From positions 131,532 to 195,531 of the forward strand of contig JAXHVN010000050.1 in the NCBI GenBank assembly GCA_034189165.1: DNA of 64,000 bases, written 5' to 3'. Within the stretch, counting starts at the first letter, position 1. Each line of letters begins with the position of its first letter. The stretch is from JAASSS01 sp021767745 (GTDB taxonomy: Bacteria; Pseudomonadota; Gammaproteobacteria; UBA5335). Positions 1 through 8,210 of this stretch are shown piece after piece. The position numbers were made by a program, and so were the translations under genes. Under the pieces are notes generated by a model, which had not been told where the DNA came from, made no database searches, and saw only the letters and a list, made by a program, of their open reading frames with translations.

Positions 1-47
1 CCGTCGGCCGCACCTTCTGAGGTCGGCGCCAGGCCGGGTGATGCCGG

Positions 48-806
48 TCAGCCGATGCCATAGATGTCATAGCGCGTCGTGCGCCCCCGGATGGCGCCGT
101 GGGGGCGCGGGCCGGGCAGGGCGGGCGCGCGCAGGGGGCGCTTGACCACCACGCGCCGGCCCGCCCGCGCCAGTGCCGCTGTCAACAGCCGGCCCGGCGC
201 CTCCGCCGGCGCTGCCTCTCCTGCGGTCAGCGCGCGCAGCAGCTGCATGGCGAGCCTCGGCTGGGCCCTGCTCCGATCCTCGCCGTACATCGGGTCCAGG
301 TAGATCACGTCCGGCGCCGTCGGCAGCGAGTGCAGGTACCCGTCCGCCTCGCGGCAGTGCAGCCGGATGCGGCCGGCGGCGGCGGCGATCGCGGGCGGGC
401 CCTGTCGGGCGCGCAGCAGCCCGTCCGCCAGCAGCGCGGCAGTGATGCGGCACCGTTCCAGCGCGACCACCCGGTGACCGTGATGGGCGAGCGTAATGGC
501 ATCGATGCCGAGCCCTGCGGTAGCGTCGGTCACACGCAGGCGTTCGCCGCCGCGCGCCCCCAGCGCCCGCAACAGATCATGGCGCCCCCGCGCCAGGCGC
601 TGTGCCAGCTGCGGCACGGTGAAGTCGCAGCGCACCGCCGCGGTCCCTCGACGCAGTTCGAGGCCGCCGGCATGGACCCAGAGCAGCAGTTCCGCGGCGG
701 CGGGCTCGACCCGCAGAGTCAGCCCGAGCTGGCGGGCGAGCGCCTGGGCGGCAGGGTGCTGGGCCGGTCCGGCGAAGCCGATCGTGCGGCAGGGCTCATC
801 TCGCAT
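48..806 (-). CDS. rsmJ: 16S rRNA (guanine-1516-N2)-methyltransferase RsmJ
   Basis: A 252-residue class I SAM-dependent methyltransferase. The SAM-binding loop is visible as DATAGLGIDA at about residue 93, and the catalytic/substrate motif as YLDPMYGED near residue 170, where family members carry DPMYP. RsmJ methylates G1516 of 16S rRNA in the cytoplasm. Length matches the family (about 250 residues). The ATG at 806 starts a sequence (MRDEPCRTIGF) followed by the variable N-terminal subdomain expected in RsmJ. It stands alone, divergent from the hydrolase gene at 879. The identification rests on the methyltransferase motifs and overall fit, and is fairly secure. Confidence 0.88.
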   Translation of the reverse strand: MRDEPCRTIGFAGPAQHPAAQALARQLGLTLRVEPAAAELLLWVHAGGLELRRGTAAVRCDFTVPQLAQRLARGRHDLLRALGARGGERLRVTDATAGLGIDAITLAHHGHRVVALERCRITAALLADGLLRARQGPPAIAAAAGRIRLHCREADGYLHSLPTAPDVIYLDPMYGEDRSRAQPRLAMQLLRALTAGEAAPAEAPGRLLTAALARAGRRVVVKRPLRAPALPGPRPHGAIRGRTTRYDIYGIG

Positions 807-878
807 CGGCGCCCGCGCCCCTGCTACGATGCCGGTTGATTCGGTGCCGCACGGGCAGCCTTCCGATCATTTCACGCT

Positions 879-1808
879 ATGCCTCAAGCTCTTACACACG
901 TTCATCGCTCGCTGCCAGGCGTTGCCTGGTCGCATCCCGTGGGCCCGGATCTGTTCCTGCGCGGCCGGGAATATATCCGCGGCGAGCGGCCCTTGCTGCA
1001 TTTCGTGCACGGCAACGGCTTCTCCGGCATGACGTACTGGCCGCTGCTCGGGCGTCTGCACGAGCATTACGATCTGTGCCTGCACGACACGCAGGGTCAT
1101 GGCGACAGCGATAACGGCGCCCGCTTCCCCGGCTGGAATGCTACCGCCGATCGCATCGTCGAGTTCATCGGCCAGCGGCGTCCGCTCTGGGGCGAGCGTC
1201 CGGTGATCGGCGTCGGCCACAGCTTCGGCGGCATCGTCACTTTGCTGGCAGCCAGCCGCGCGCCGCAGTTGTTCGATGGCATCGTCCTGCTCGACCCCGT
1301 GCTGTTCCCGCCGCTGCTGGTGCCGGTGATGGCGGCAGCCTACTTCACCGGTCTCTCGCAGCTGAATCCGATGGTCATGCAGGCCAAGCGGCGCGGCTCG
1401 AGATGGGAGTCGCGCGATGCCGCCTGGTCCTACTTCTACCAGCGCGGCATTTTCCGCGGCTGGACCGATGAGGCGCTCGCGGCCTACATCGATCATGCCT
1501 TGGCGCGACAGCCCGATGGCAGCCTGACGCTCAAGTGCCCGCCGTGGATGGAGGCGCAGATCTTCGCGAGCTTTCCGCGCCGGCTGTGGTCGAGCGTACG
1601 CCGTCTGCCGGTGCCGACGCGGATCCTGTTCGGGACCAACACCTATCCCTTCGTACGCCCCAGCGTGGAGCGTGCGGCGAAGCTCAACCCTGCCGTGCGC
1701 GTGCACGCCATGCCGGGAGGGCACTGCTTCATGCAGCAGGATCCCGAGCTCGCGGCGCGGGAGACAGCGCGGGCGTTGGCGCAGGTGCTGGAGGCGCCTG
1801 CCGGCTAG
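879..1808 (+). CDS. Alpha/beta-fold hydrolase
   Basis: A 309-residue alpha/beta hydrolase without signal peptide. The oxyanion region reads FVHGNGFSG (about residues 42-50), the nucleophile elbow is GHSFGG with Ser near residue 115, an acidic residue follows in LLDPVLF, and the catalytic His is probably that of MPGGHCF near residue 282. Substrate cannot be read from sequence; esterases, epoxide hydrolases and haloalkane dehalogenases share this fold. The gene converges on the MFS transporter and their coding ends overlap by 80 bp on opposite strands. It is monocistronic as far as can be seen. Confidence 0.85.
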   Translation: MPQALTHVHRSLPGVAWSHPVGPDLFLRGREYIRGERPLLHFVHGNGFSGMTYWPLLGRLHEHYDLCLHDTQGHGDSDNGARFPGWNATADRIVEFIGQRRPLWGERPVIGVGHSFGGIVTLLAASRAPQLFDGIVLLDPVLFPPLLVPVMAAAYFTGLSQLNPMVMQAKRRGSRWESRDAAWSYFYQRGIFRGWTDEALAAYIDHALARQPDGSLTLKCPPWMEAQIFASFPRRLWSSVRRLPVPTRILFGTNTYPFVRPSVERAAKLNPAVRVHAMPGGHCFMQQDPELAARETARALAQVLEAPAG

Positions 1809-2991
1809 GGTTGCCCGGCTGCCGCGTCGTCCACCACAGCAAGGGTAGCGCGGCGAGTGCCGCCGCGGCGGCGACCGCGAAGGTCGGCCCGAGCCCCCAC
1901 ACGCCGGTCAGCGACCCCAGACCCAGCTGCGCGCCCATCACCCCCAGGTTGAACCCGGCCACGAACAACGCCATGCCGCTGCCATGCTCGGTGTCGGCCA
2001 GCCGGTTGATCAGCAGCGTGTTCAGCGTCGGATAGGCGAGCGAATGGCCGAGGCCCAGCAGCACGCCGCACAGGGCATACAGCCCCAGTCCCTGCACCGC
2101 GTACATCAGTAGCGCACTGGCGCCCATGGCCAGCAGCGAGGGCAGCAGCACCGCGCGGGGGGCCGCGGCGTCCGGCAGGTGGCCCAGACCGATCCGCATC
2201 CCGATGGAGGTGGCCGAGTAGGCGATCAGCAACACGCTGACCAGCTCGATTCCCCGCGCCAGCGCCCAGGGCTGCGAGAACACCAGCATCGTGCCGAAGG
2301 TGACGCCGCTGAGGCCGGCGCAGGCGACCAGCGGCCAGATGCCGTCGTCGGCGAGCAGTGCCAGCTGGCCGCGCGCGCCTCGGTGGGCGCCGGGCCTGAT
2401 CGACACCGGCACGGGCCGGCTCCGCAGCGTCAGCCAGAGGGCGGCGAGGGCGAAGCCGCCGGCGACGAGAAAGGCCAGCGCATAGCTCCACCGGTGGGCG
2501 AGTACCTCCACCAGGCTCGGCGCAAGGCCATGGGTCGCGAGTGTGGAGATGCCGAACAGCGCCAGGGCGCGGCCCCGCTGCAGCGGGCGGACCAGGTCCA
2601 CGGCACTGATCGAGGAGCAGACGAACCAGCAGCCGAAGGCGGCGCCCTGCAGCATGCGCAGGCCGAGCAGGCCGGGACCGGCCGTGTCGAGCGTCAGGAA
2701 CAGCGGGCAGCTCAGTGTCAGCAGCGCACTGCCGGTCAGCAGGAAAGGGCGCCGGCCCCAGCGATCGGAGAGAGGGCCGACCAGCGGCAATACCAGCAGC
2801 GCGCTCGCCCCGAAGATCCCCATCGCCCAGCCGATCTGCTGACTGCTCGCCTGGAGCTCCAGCGCCAGGTACTTCGGCAGCAGATAGAAGCTGGCGTTGG
2901 CCATGAAGAAGCAGACGTTGGCCAGCAACAGCCGGCGGAAACGGGGATCGGCGAGCGGTGACCGCGCAGGGCGGCTGTCGGCAGCGGTCAT
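1729..2991 (-). CDS. Major facilitator superfamily transporter
   Basis: A 420-residue polytopic membrane protein with about twelve hydrophobic segments. The MFS loop signature GPLSDRWGRRPF lies between predicted helices 2 and 3 (about residues 70-82), and a second loop motif is ALARGIELV. The family exports or imports small solutes by proton antiport or symport; the arrangement resembles drug-efflux-type MFS proteins but no substrate can be assigned. The last 30 or so residues form a Pro/Ala-rich tail outside the conserved fold, encoded antisense to the end of the hydrolase gene. It is divergent from the nitroreductase gene, with 57 bp between the starts. Confidence 0.85.
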   Translation of the reverse strand: MTAADSRPARSPLADPRFRRLLLANVCFFMANASFYLLPKYLALELQASSQQIGWAMGIFGASALLVLPLVGPLSDRWGRRPFLLTGSALLTLSCPLFLTLDTAGPGLLGLRMLQGAAFGCWFVCSSISAVDLVRPLQRGRALALFGISTLATHGLAPSLVEVLAHRWSYALAFLVAGGFALAALWLTLRSRPVPVSIRPGAHRGARGQLALLADDGIWPLVACAGLSGVTFGTMLVFSQPWALARGIELVSVLLIAYSATSIGMRIGLGHLPDAAAPRAVLLPSLLAMGASALLMYAVQGLGLYALCGVLLGLGHSLAYPTLNTLLINRLADTEHGSGMALFVAGFNLGVMGAQLGLGSLTGVWGLGPTFAVAAAAALAALPLLWWTTRQPGNPSRQAPPAPAPTPALSPAPRARDPAA

Positions 2992-3048
2992 GAGCGGCTA
3001 CGCTTCGGGCGGACCGGCTGACGAGCCGCCGGCAAGGGAGGGAACGAG

Positions 3049-3714
3049 ATGGATATCGACACGGCATTATCGCAGCGCTACAGCGCCCGCGCCTATCGGC
3101 AGACGGCCGTGCCGCCGGCGACGATCCGGCAGCTGCTGGCTCAGGCCCAGCAGGCGCCGTCCTGGTGCAACACCCAGCCCTGGGAGCCGGTGGTGACGGC
3201 CACGCCGGCCGCGACCGACGCCTTCCGTCAGGCGCTTTGGGATCATGTTCAGGCGGGTGCGATGCCGCGGCCGGATGAGCCGTTTCCGGCGCGCTACGAG
3301 GCCGAGCACGACCGCCGTCGCAAGGACTGCGGCAAGGCGCTGTACGAAGCGATCGGCATCCCGCGGGCTGATCGTGCCGGCGCCCTGCGCCAGACCCTGC
3401 AGAACTTCCGGCTGTTCGAGGCCCCCCATGTGATGCTGGTCTTCTGCCGGCGCAGTCTGGGCTTCTATGGCGGCGTGGATTGCGGCGTCTATCTGCAGAG
3501 CTTCCTGCTGGCTGCCCAGGCAGCTGGCGTCGCCACGGTCGCGCAGGCGGCGCTGGCGAGCTATCCGGAGGTTGCCCGGCAGCACTTTGACGTGGCGGAG
3601 GATCGCCGGCTGCTGTTCGGCGTGTCGTTCGGCTTCGCCGACCCGGCTGCGCCGATCAACGGCTTCCGTACCCAGCGGGCCGGTTTCGAACAGGCGGTGC
3701 GCTGGGTCGACTAG
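3049..3714 (+). CDS. Nitroreductase-family FMN protein
   Basis: A 221-residue protein with the nitroreductase N-terminal signature: RYSARAYR at residues 10-17 (FMN phosphate binding) and APSWCNTQPWE at about residues 37-47. Near residue 140 a GVDCGVYLQSFLLAAQA helix matches the usual GxAxQNxxLAAxxLG region. Family members are dimeric FMN flavoproteins that reduce nitroaromatics, quinones or related substrates with NAD(P)H in the cytoplasm. The ATG at 3049 follows GGGAGGGAACGAG, a plausible ribosome binding site. Physiological substrate unknown. Confidence 0.87.
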   Translation: MDIDTALSQRYSARAYRQTAVPPATIRQLLAQAQQAPSWCNTQPWEPVVTATPAATDAFRQALWDHVQAGAMPRPDEPFPARYEAEHDRRRKDCGKALYEAIGIPRADRAGALRQTLQNFRLFEAPHVMLVFCRRSLGFYGGVDCGVYLQSFLLAAQAAGVATVAQAALASYPEVARQHFDVAEDRRLLFGVSFGFADPAAPINGFRTQRAGFEQAVRWVD

Positions 3715-3844
3715 GCCCGCCGGAACGGTTCGCCGCCCCGCGCCAGCGTCCCGTCGGCTCGTTCATCCCGCCCGTCCGTTTGGAATGGGCGCCGCGTCTT
3801 CGGTTGCCGATCTGGCGGATAGGGATCATCGCCAGGAGCGAGTC

Positions 3845-4510
3845 GTGCGACCTTTCCTGCTCATGCTTATGCTGCTGTTTGGGCTGATGCCTGCCCATGC
3901 CGCGATCGATGACTATCCCGTGGTGCCCCAGGCGCCCGGTCAATGTCTGGCCACCAGCGCCTATCTGATCCAGCAGCACTTCGCGACCCAACCCGGTGCG
4001 CCGGCCACGCTGTGTTTCGACGGCGAGCTGACCTGCCGCTTCGGCAGCCAGATCCCTCGCAACGACGTTACCCAGTGGGTCGACAGCCTGCGCCTGCCGT
4101 ACCGGCCTTCGCTCGGTGCCCTGGCCGGGCGTCTGCAGCAGGCGCGCACGCCCGAGGGACTGCCTGCGTTCGATCTCGCCCTGGTCGCCGAGGCCATCGT
4201 GGCACGTGCCTGGCAGGGCCAGCGTGAGCGCGGCTCCCGCCTTGCCGCGATCGATGCGCAACTCGAGCGGGACCGGCCGGTGCTGATCCACCTGGAGCGT
4301 CCGTGGCGTTTTGCGGGTCACTACGTCACCTTGATCGGCTTCGAGGACCAGCCGGCCGAGCGGATCTATCGCTACGTGGACACGGCCGATGCCGACGCCG
4401 GCATCAAGACCGTGCCGGCACGGCAGCTGGCCGGCTCCCGTTTCTGGTACCGCGGTGCAGGCCTGCCGGCCCGCTGGAACGGGCGTTACCTCGCGGTGTG
4501 GGTGCCCTAG
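3845..4510 (+). CDS. Secreted C39-like/papain-like cysteine peptidase candidate
   Basis: The GTG at 3845 is chosen because AGGAG lies six bases upstream and it places a signal peptide (RPFLLMLMLLFGLMPAHA) at the N terminus; longer in-frame extensions give no sensible protein. The product is 221 residues. A possible nucleophile Cys sits in APGQCLATSA just after the signal peptide, and a possible catalytic His in GHYVTLIGFE near residue 157, the Cys...GHYV pattern of C39-like/papain-like peptidases. It would act in the periplasm. It converges on, and overlaps by 4 bp, the operon encoding an exported Ntn-hydrolase. The family call is tentative; export is well supported. Confidence 0.65.
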   Translation: MRPFLLMLMLLFGLMPAHAAIDDYPVVPQAPGQCLATSAYLIQQHFATQPGAPATLCFDGELTCRFGSQIPRNDVTQWVDSLRLPYRPSLGALAGRLQQARTPEGLPAFDLALVAEAIVARAWQGQRERGSRLAAIDAQLERDRPVLIHLERPWRFAGHYVTLIGFEDQPAERIYRYVDTADADAGIKTVPARQLAGSRFWYRGAGLPARWNGRYLAVWVP

Positions 4511-5982
4511 TCTGAGACGCCCGCCTCGGCCAGACGCAGCTCGATGACCCGCCGCAGCGCCGCTCGCTCCAGCGGTAGCTGCTTGGGCAGATAGCGGGCG
4601 TTGACCTCGATGGCGATCCGCAGGGCGTCGTACACCTCCTGGCGCTGCGCCACGGTGCGGGCGAGCCAGCGTGCATTGACGTAGGCCAGCCGGCCGGCGA
4701 AGTAGAAGGCTGCTGCGGAAGCGCCAACTGCCGTGGCGACCGGCCCGTAGTCGCTCAGCGGGAGGGGGTCGATGGCGTAGCGCTGGAAGGCATAGTCCGC
4801 CCCCGCCTCGGCGATGGCGGCCAGGGCCGCCGGATCCAGCTCACCGTCCGTCTGCAGGCGCTGCACGGCGGCCCGGGTTTCCTCCGCCAGCACGGTTTCG
4901 ATCGGCGTCGCCAGCGCCTGGGCGCGCTCCATCGCCGGCCGGTTGATGTGCGTATCCATCAATGGGCTGGCGACCAGTCCGTTGATGCCGCCGTTGTTGT
5001 CGTAGGCACCGAACTCCTTGAACACGATCGCCAGATTGAGCGGCGAGGCGCCGCCGCGGCGCAGTGCCAGCTTCTGTGGTATCGCATGGGCTGCCGGGAA
5101 GATCGGGGCATAGACGCCCATCGAGGGCTCGCCGGGGTTGGCCCACAGGGTGGTGAGTCGCGGGTCCTCACCCGGTGCCACGCCGGTGATCACCACGCCG
5201 GCGGTGGTCTGGGCCCGGCTGATGCACAGGTTGGTCGGGAAGCGCTCGGGCGGTGAGGCAAGATCGTCGCCGCAGACATCCTTGGTGACGGTCTGCATCA
5301 CGTTCAGCGGCGTCAGCGCGCCGGCCTCCCCCAGTTCGGTCAGCAGTGCGGCGGCGCGATCCCGCCGCTCCACACCGGGGTTGTCGATATAGCGGTTGAA
5401 GTTGGTGTGATTGGCGAAGCCGCCCGGCGCGATGTTCGCGTCGTGCACCGTGTACCGGACTGGCGCGCCGATGCCGCTCTGGGCCTCGATCATGATTGCG
5501 CCGCCGTGCGCATCCATGGCTACGAAGTTCGAGCTGATGACGTCGGTCGAGTTCGGGCGGTCGTTCCAATGCGCCAGCAGCCCCTCGAAGCAGGCGACGT
5601 CGGTACATTCGAACAGGGCGCGCTTCATGAGCGCGACATCCTGATTGACGAACTCCTCGACGGTGGTGTCGGCATAGACGCTGGCGTTCAGGACGGCGAA
5701 GCCGGCCTCGTTCACACCCCCAGAGCAGATGTGGGTGCGCGTCGGCAGGAAGATCTCCTCCAGACACACGTGGCCGCCCACCGTATCCACCGCTCCCGGA
5801 TACCATTCCAGGCCTTGGAAGAAGCTGTTGGAATCGTCGCGGTTCTTCCACAGGATCGGGCGCCCATCGGCGCTGGCCAGGCCGCTGACGATCGCGACGT
5901 CGCAGGCCAGGGCGGGGAGGGCAGTGAGTAGCATCGCCGGCAACAGGCCGAACAGCGGCCGCCGGAAGTGGACGGGGCTCAT
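4507..5982 (-). CDS. Exported Ntn-hydrolase (penicillin acylase/choloylglycine hydrolase-like)
   Basis: A 491-residue protein with a signal peptide ending ALPALA and Cys27 directly after the predicted cleavage site, so signal peptidase would expose the N-terminal Cys nucleophile. It continues with ADGRPILWKNRDD, the Arg/Asp-containing strand of linear amide C-N hydrolases, and with GGVNEAGFAVLN near residue 90, equivalent to the GxNExGL motif of acyl-CoA:6-APA acyltransferase and choloylglycine hydrolase families. Such enzymes hydrolyse or transfer acyl groups on amides. The residue before Cys does not form a good lipobox, so a lipoprotein is unlikely. Fourth gene of a coupled operon, with a 4-bp ATGA overlap to the preceding gene. 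Substrate unknown. Confidence 0.75.
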   Translation of the reverse strand: MSPVHFRRPLFGLLPAMLLTALPALACDVAIVSGLASADGRPILWKNRDDSNSFFQGLEWYPGAVDTVGGHVCLEEIFLPTRTHICSGGVNEAGFAVLNASVYADTTVEEFVNQDVALMKRALFECTDVACFEGLLAHWNDRPNSTDVISSNFVAMDAHGGAIMIEAQSGIGAPVRYTVHDANIAPGGFANHTNFNRYIDNPGVERRDRAAALLTELGEAGALTPLNVMQTVTKDVCGDDLASPPERFPTNLCISRAQTTAGVVITGVAPGEDPRLTTLWANPGEPSMGVYAPIFPAAHAIPQKLALRRGGASPLNLAIVFKEFGAYDNNGGINGLVASPLMDTHINRPAMERAQALATPIETVLAEETRAAVQRLQTDGELDPAALAAIAEAGADYAFQRYAIDPLPLSDYGPVATAVGASAAAFYFAGRLAYVNARWLARTVAQRQEVYDALRIAIEVNARYLPKQLPLERAALRRVIELRLAEAGVSD

Positions 5983-6905
5983 GATCGTGATCCTCGTGGA
6001 GTCGTGGTGACCTGCCGCAGGATCGGTCGCCGGCAGGCCAGCGGCCAGAGCCCGAGGGGCAGGCGTCCGATGATGATGGTGGCGCTATAGCACACGCTGA
6101 AGGCCAGCAGCGTTGCCGGCTCCCCGTACGGGGCGAACAGCAACAGCACGCCGGCCTGCAGCGTGCCAAGTCCGGCCGCCGTGACCGGCAGGTTGATGAT
6201 GATGAACAGCAGCGGGACCAGGCACAGCAGATCCGCGAAGGGCACCTGCAGCCCGAACGCGGGCATGGCCAGGTAGAAGAACAGCACGAATGTCAGAAAG
6301 TACAACGAGCGATCCGCAATGGTGGCCAGCCAGGCACCGATGCGTGCGACGGCGAACACTTCGAGCCACCGCGCAAGCGCCGGCCGCCACGCCAGCCGCC
6401 GTATCAGCGGCACACCCAGCAGCGCGCCGCCGAGGATCGCCCCAGCCGTGACGAGCGCGTAGCCGCGCGCCTCACCCTGCACGAAGGTGGCACCCGCGCC
6501 GGCCAGCAGCCCCAGGGCCAGCATTTCGGCCATCATGAAAAACAGCAGCAGACCGGCAGCGCGCGGCGCCGGCACCCCCCGGCGATTGCGCAGGTACAGC
6601 CCGATCGCGCCCACGCCCAAGGCGTAGTTCACGATCATGAGCAGATAGGTGTAGCCGCGCACGGCCAGCAGTTCGGGGAACGGGGCGTGAACCTGGAAAC
6701 GCCGGAACACCCGCTGCAGGTTGTGCGTCTCCAGCAGGTACCACACCAGCAGGAACAGGATGGCGAGCGGGATGTAGCGCCCCAGCGCCGCCTGCTGCAG
6801 GGCCCCGGCCACGGCGGCTGGATCGATGGCTGCGACCAGCGCCGCGACGATCAGGCCGCCGAGCAGCCAGGGCAGGCTGCGCGCCAGGACGGGGGGCAGG
6901 TTCAT
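5979..6905 (-). CDS. Flippase-like integral membrane protein (lysylphosphatidylglycerol synthase TM-domain family)
   Basis: A 308-residue protein with about eight hydrophobic segments and no soluble domain. The order of segments and the motifs LVWYLLETHNLQRVFR (residues 50-65) and ITAAGLGTLQ-like NLPVTAAGLGTLQAGVL near residue 245 fit the LPG_synthase_TM/YbhN family, whose members flip or move lipids or lipid-linked molecules across the inner membrane. It overlaps the ligase gene and the Ntn-hydrolase gene by ATGA on each side, so translation of all three is coupled. Its place in the operon, between a cytoplasmic ligase and an exported hydrolase, would suit a step that moves a product across the membrane; that role is inference. 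Confidence 0.72.
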   Translation of the reverse strand: MNLPPVLARSLPWLLGGLIVAALVAAIDPAAVAGALQQAALGRYIPLAILFLLVWYLLETHNLQRVFRRFQVHAPFPELLAVRGYTYLLMIVNYALGVGAIGLYLRNRRGVPAPRAAGLLLFFMMAEMLALGLLAGAGATFVQGEARGYALVTAGAILGGALLGVPLIRRLAWRPALARWLEVFAVARIGAWLATIADRSLYFLTFVLFFYLAMPAFGLQVPFADLLCLVPLLFIIINLPVTAAGLGTLQAGVLLLFAPYGEPATLLAFSVCYSATIIIGRLPLGLWPLACRRPILRQVTTTPRGSRS

Positions 6906-8209
6906 GCTGCGCGCTGAGGAGCGCTGACGCGCGATTCAATCGCCTTGCGCTTGATGCGGGCCGGGCCGTCGATCGCCTCGACCCGCACCAGATCGATCGC
7001 CACCGGTTCGGCGATGACCCGGGTCAGCGCCTCGACCAGGGCCGTGCCACGGGCGGGGTCGTAACGGGGGCCGGGCACCAGCTCGATCCGTGCCTGGCCG
7101 AGGGCGGTCTGCACGAAGCGGAATTCGTCGATCAGCCCCGGATCGCTCTTGATGAATAGGGTGAAGGTGTTCAGCAGCTTCAGGGGCGACAGGCGCGTGC
7201 CGTCCTGCAGGATATAGGCATCGTCGCAACGGCCCTCGAAGCTTTCCAGCTGCGGCAAGCCACGGCCGCAGGCGCAGCGCGTCTCGACTGCGGGGCGGCG
7301 GCCGAAGTCACCGATGCGATAGCGAATGAAGGGCATGACCGGGCTGCGCAGCGTGGTCAGCACGATCTCGCCGATCTCGCCCGGCGCCGTCGGCTGGCCG
7401 TGCTCGTCGAGCACCTCGACCCAGACGTTGTCGGTGAACAGGTGATAGCTGCCGGCCCGACATTGGGAGGCGACCATCCAGGTCTCCTCGGTCGAATACT
7501 CGTCGTAAACCGGACAGCCGAAGCGCTCGGCGATGTAGGCGCGCTCGGCCGGTGTGGACAGCTCGGAATTCACCGAGATGAACTTCAGCGGCAATCGCCT
7601 GCAGTCCGCCGGCGTTACCAGCCGGGCCAGCTCGAGGATGATCGAGGCGTAGCCGATCAGCACGTTCGGCCGAAAGCTCATCAGCCGGCGCAGTTGTTCC
7701 TGCGCCGGCAGGATCGAGGGTACGTGCAGCACCGGGCTGAAGCGCCCGAGGTCCGGCAACGGGATCGGCGAGTACTTGATGTACGCACCGCGATACCAGG
7801 GCCGCAGGCCCGCCATGGTGTAGACGCGCAGGCTGGTTGCCAGATAGAAGGCGAAGGTCTCCGGCGAGAAGGCGAAGCGGGTGGCCTTGCCCGTGGATCC
7901 GGTCGTCGCCGACTGGACGCACTGCGTCAGTTCGACGCCGTCGGCCAGCAGCCTGTGCGGGTACTGGTCCTGTACCTGCGCCTTGGTCAGGAAGGGCAGC
8001 CGGTGCAGGTCGTCCAGACCGCGAAATGCTTGCGCATCGACGCCATGGTCGGCGAAGTGGTCGCGATAGAACGCGATCCGGTCAGAGGCGTCGCGTACGA
8101 CCGCACGCAGCCGTGCATCCACCCAGGCTCGCTGTCGCTCCGGCGACCAGCGGGCCTGACGATGGGTGTCGACGATGGCGCGCAGGAGGGCGGCGGGGGC
8201 GAGTGCCAC
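6902..8209 (-). CDS. PaaK/CapK-like adenylate-forming ligase
   Basis: A 435-residue member of the phenylacetate-CoA ligase-like branch of the ANL superfamily. The AMP-binding P-loop is SATTGSTGKATRF (about residues 100-112); YDEYSTEETW near residue 227 is the adenine/substrate motif; GEIVLTTL and RYRIGDFGRR follow, and CACGRG is the Cys-rich turn typical of PaaK proteins. Members activate a carboxylic acid as acyl-AMP and pass it to CoA or another acceptor. The GTG start at 8209 lies one base after the TAA of the GNAT gene. The acid is unknown; the neighbours do not include phenylacetate catabolic genes, so paaK is not assigned. Confidence 0.82.
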   Translation of the reverse strand: MALAPAALLRAIVDTHRQARWSPERQRAWVDARLRAVVRDASDRIAFYRDHFADHGVDAQAFRGLDDLHRLPFLTKAQVQDQYPHRLLADGVELTQCVQSATTGSTGKATRFAFSPETFAFYLATSLRVYTMAGLRPWYRGAYIKYSPIPLPDLGRFSPVLHVPSILPAQEQLRRLMSFRPNVLIGYASIILELARLVTPADCRRLPLKFISVNSELSTPAERAYIAERFGCPVYDEYSTEETWMVASQCRAGSYHLFTDNVWVEVLDEHGQPTAPGEIGEIVLTTLRSPVMPFIRYRIGDFGRRPAVETRCACGRGLPQLESFEGRCDDAYILQDGTRLSPLKLLNTFTLFIKSDPGLIDEFRFVQTALGQARIELVPGPRYDPARGTALVEALTRVIAEPVAIDLVRVEAIDGPARIKRKAIESRVSAPQRAA

Positions 8210-8210
8210 G

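Noticed and set aside
1..47. First 47 bases of the window
   Set aside because: Too short to assign; no hairpin with T run or coding motif seen.
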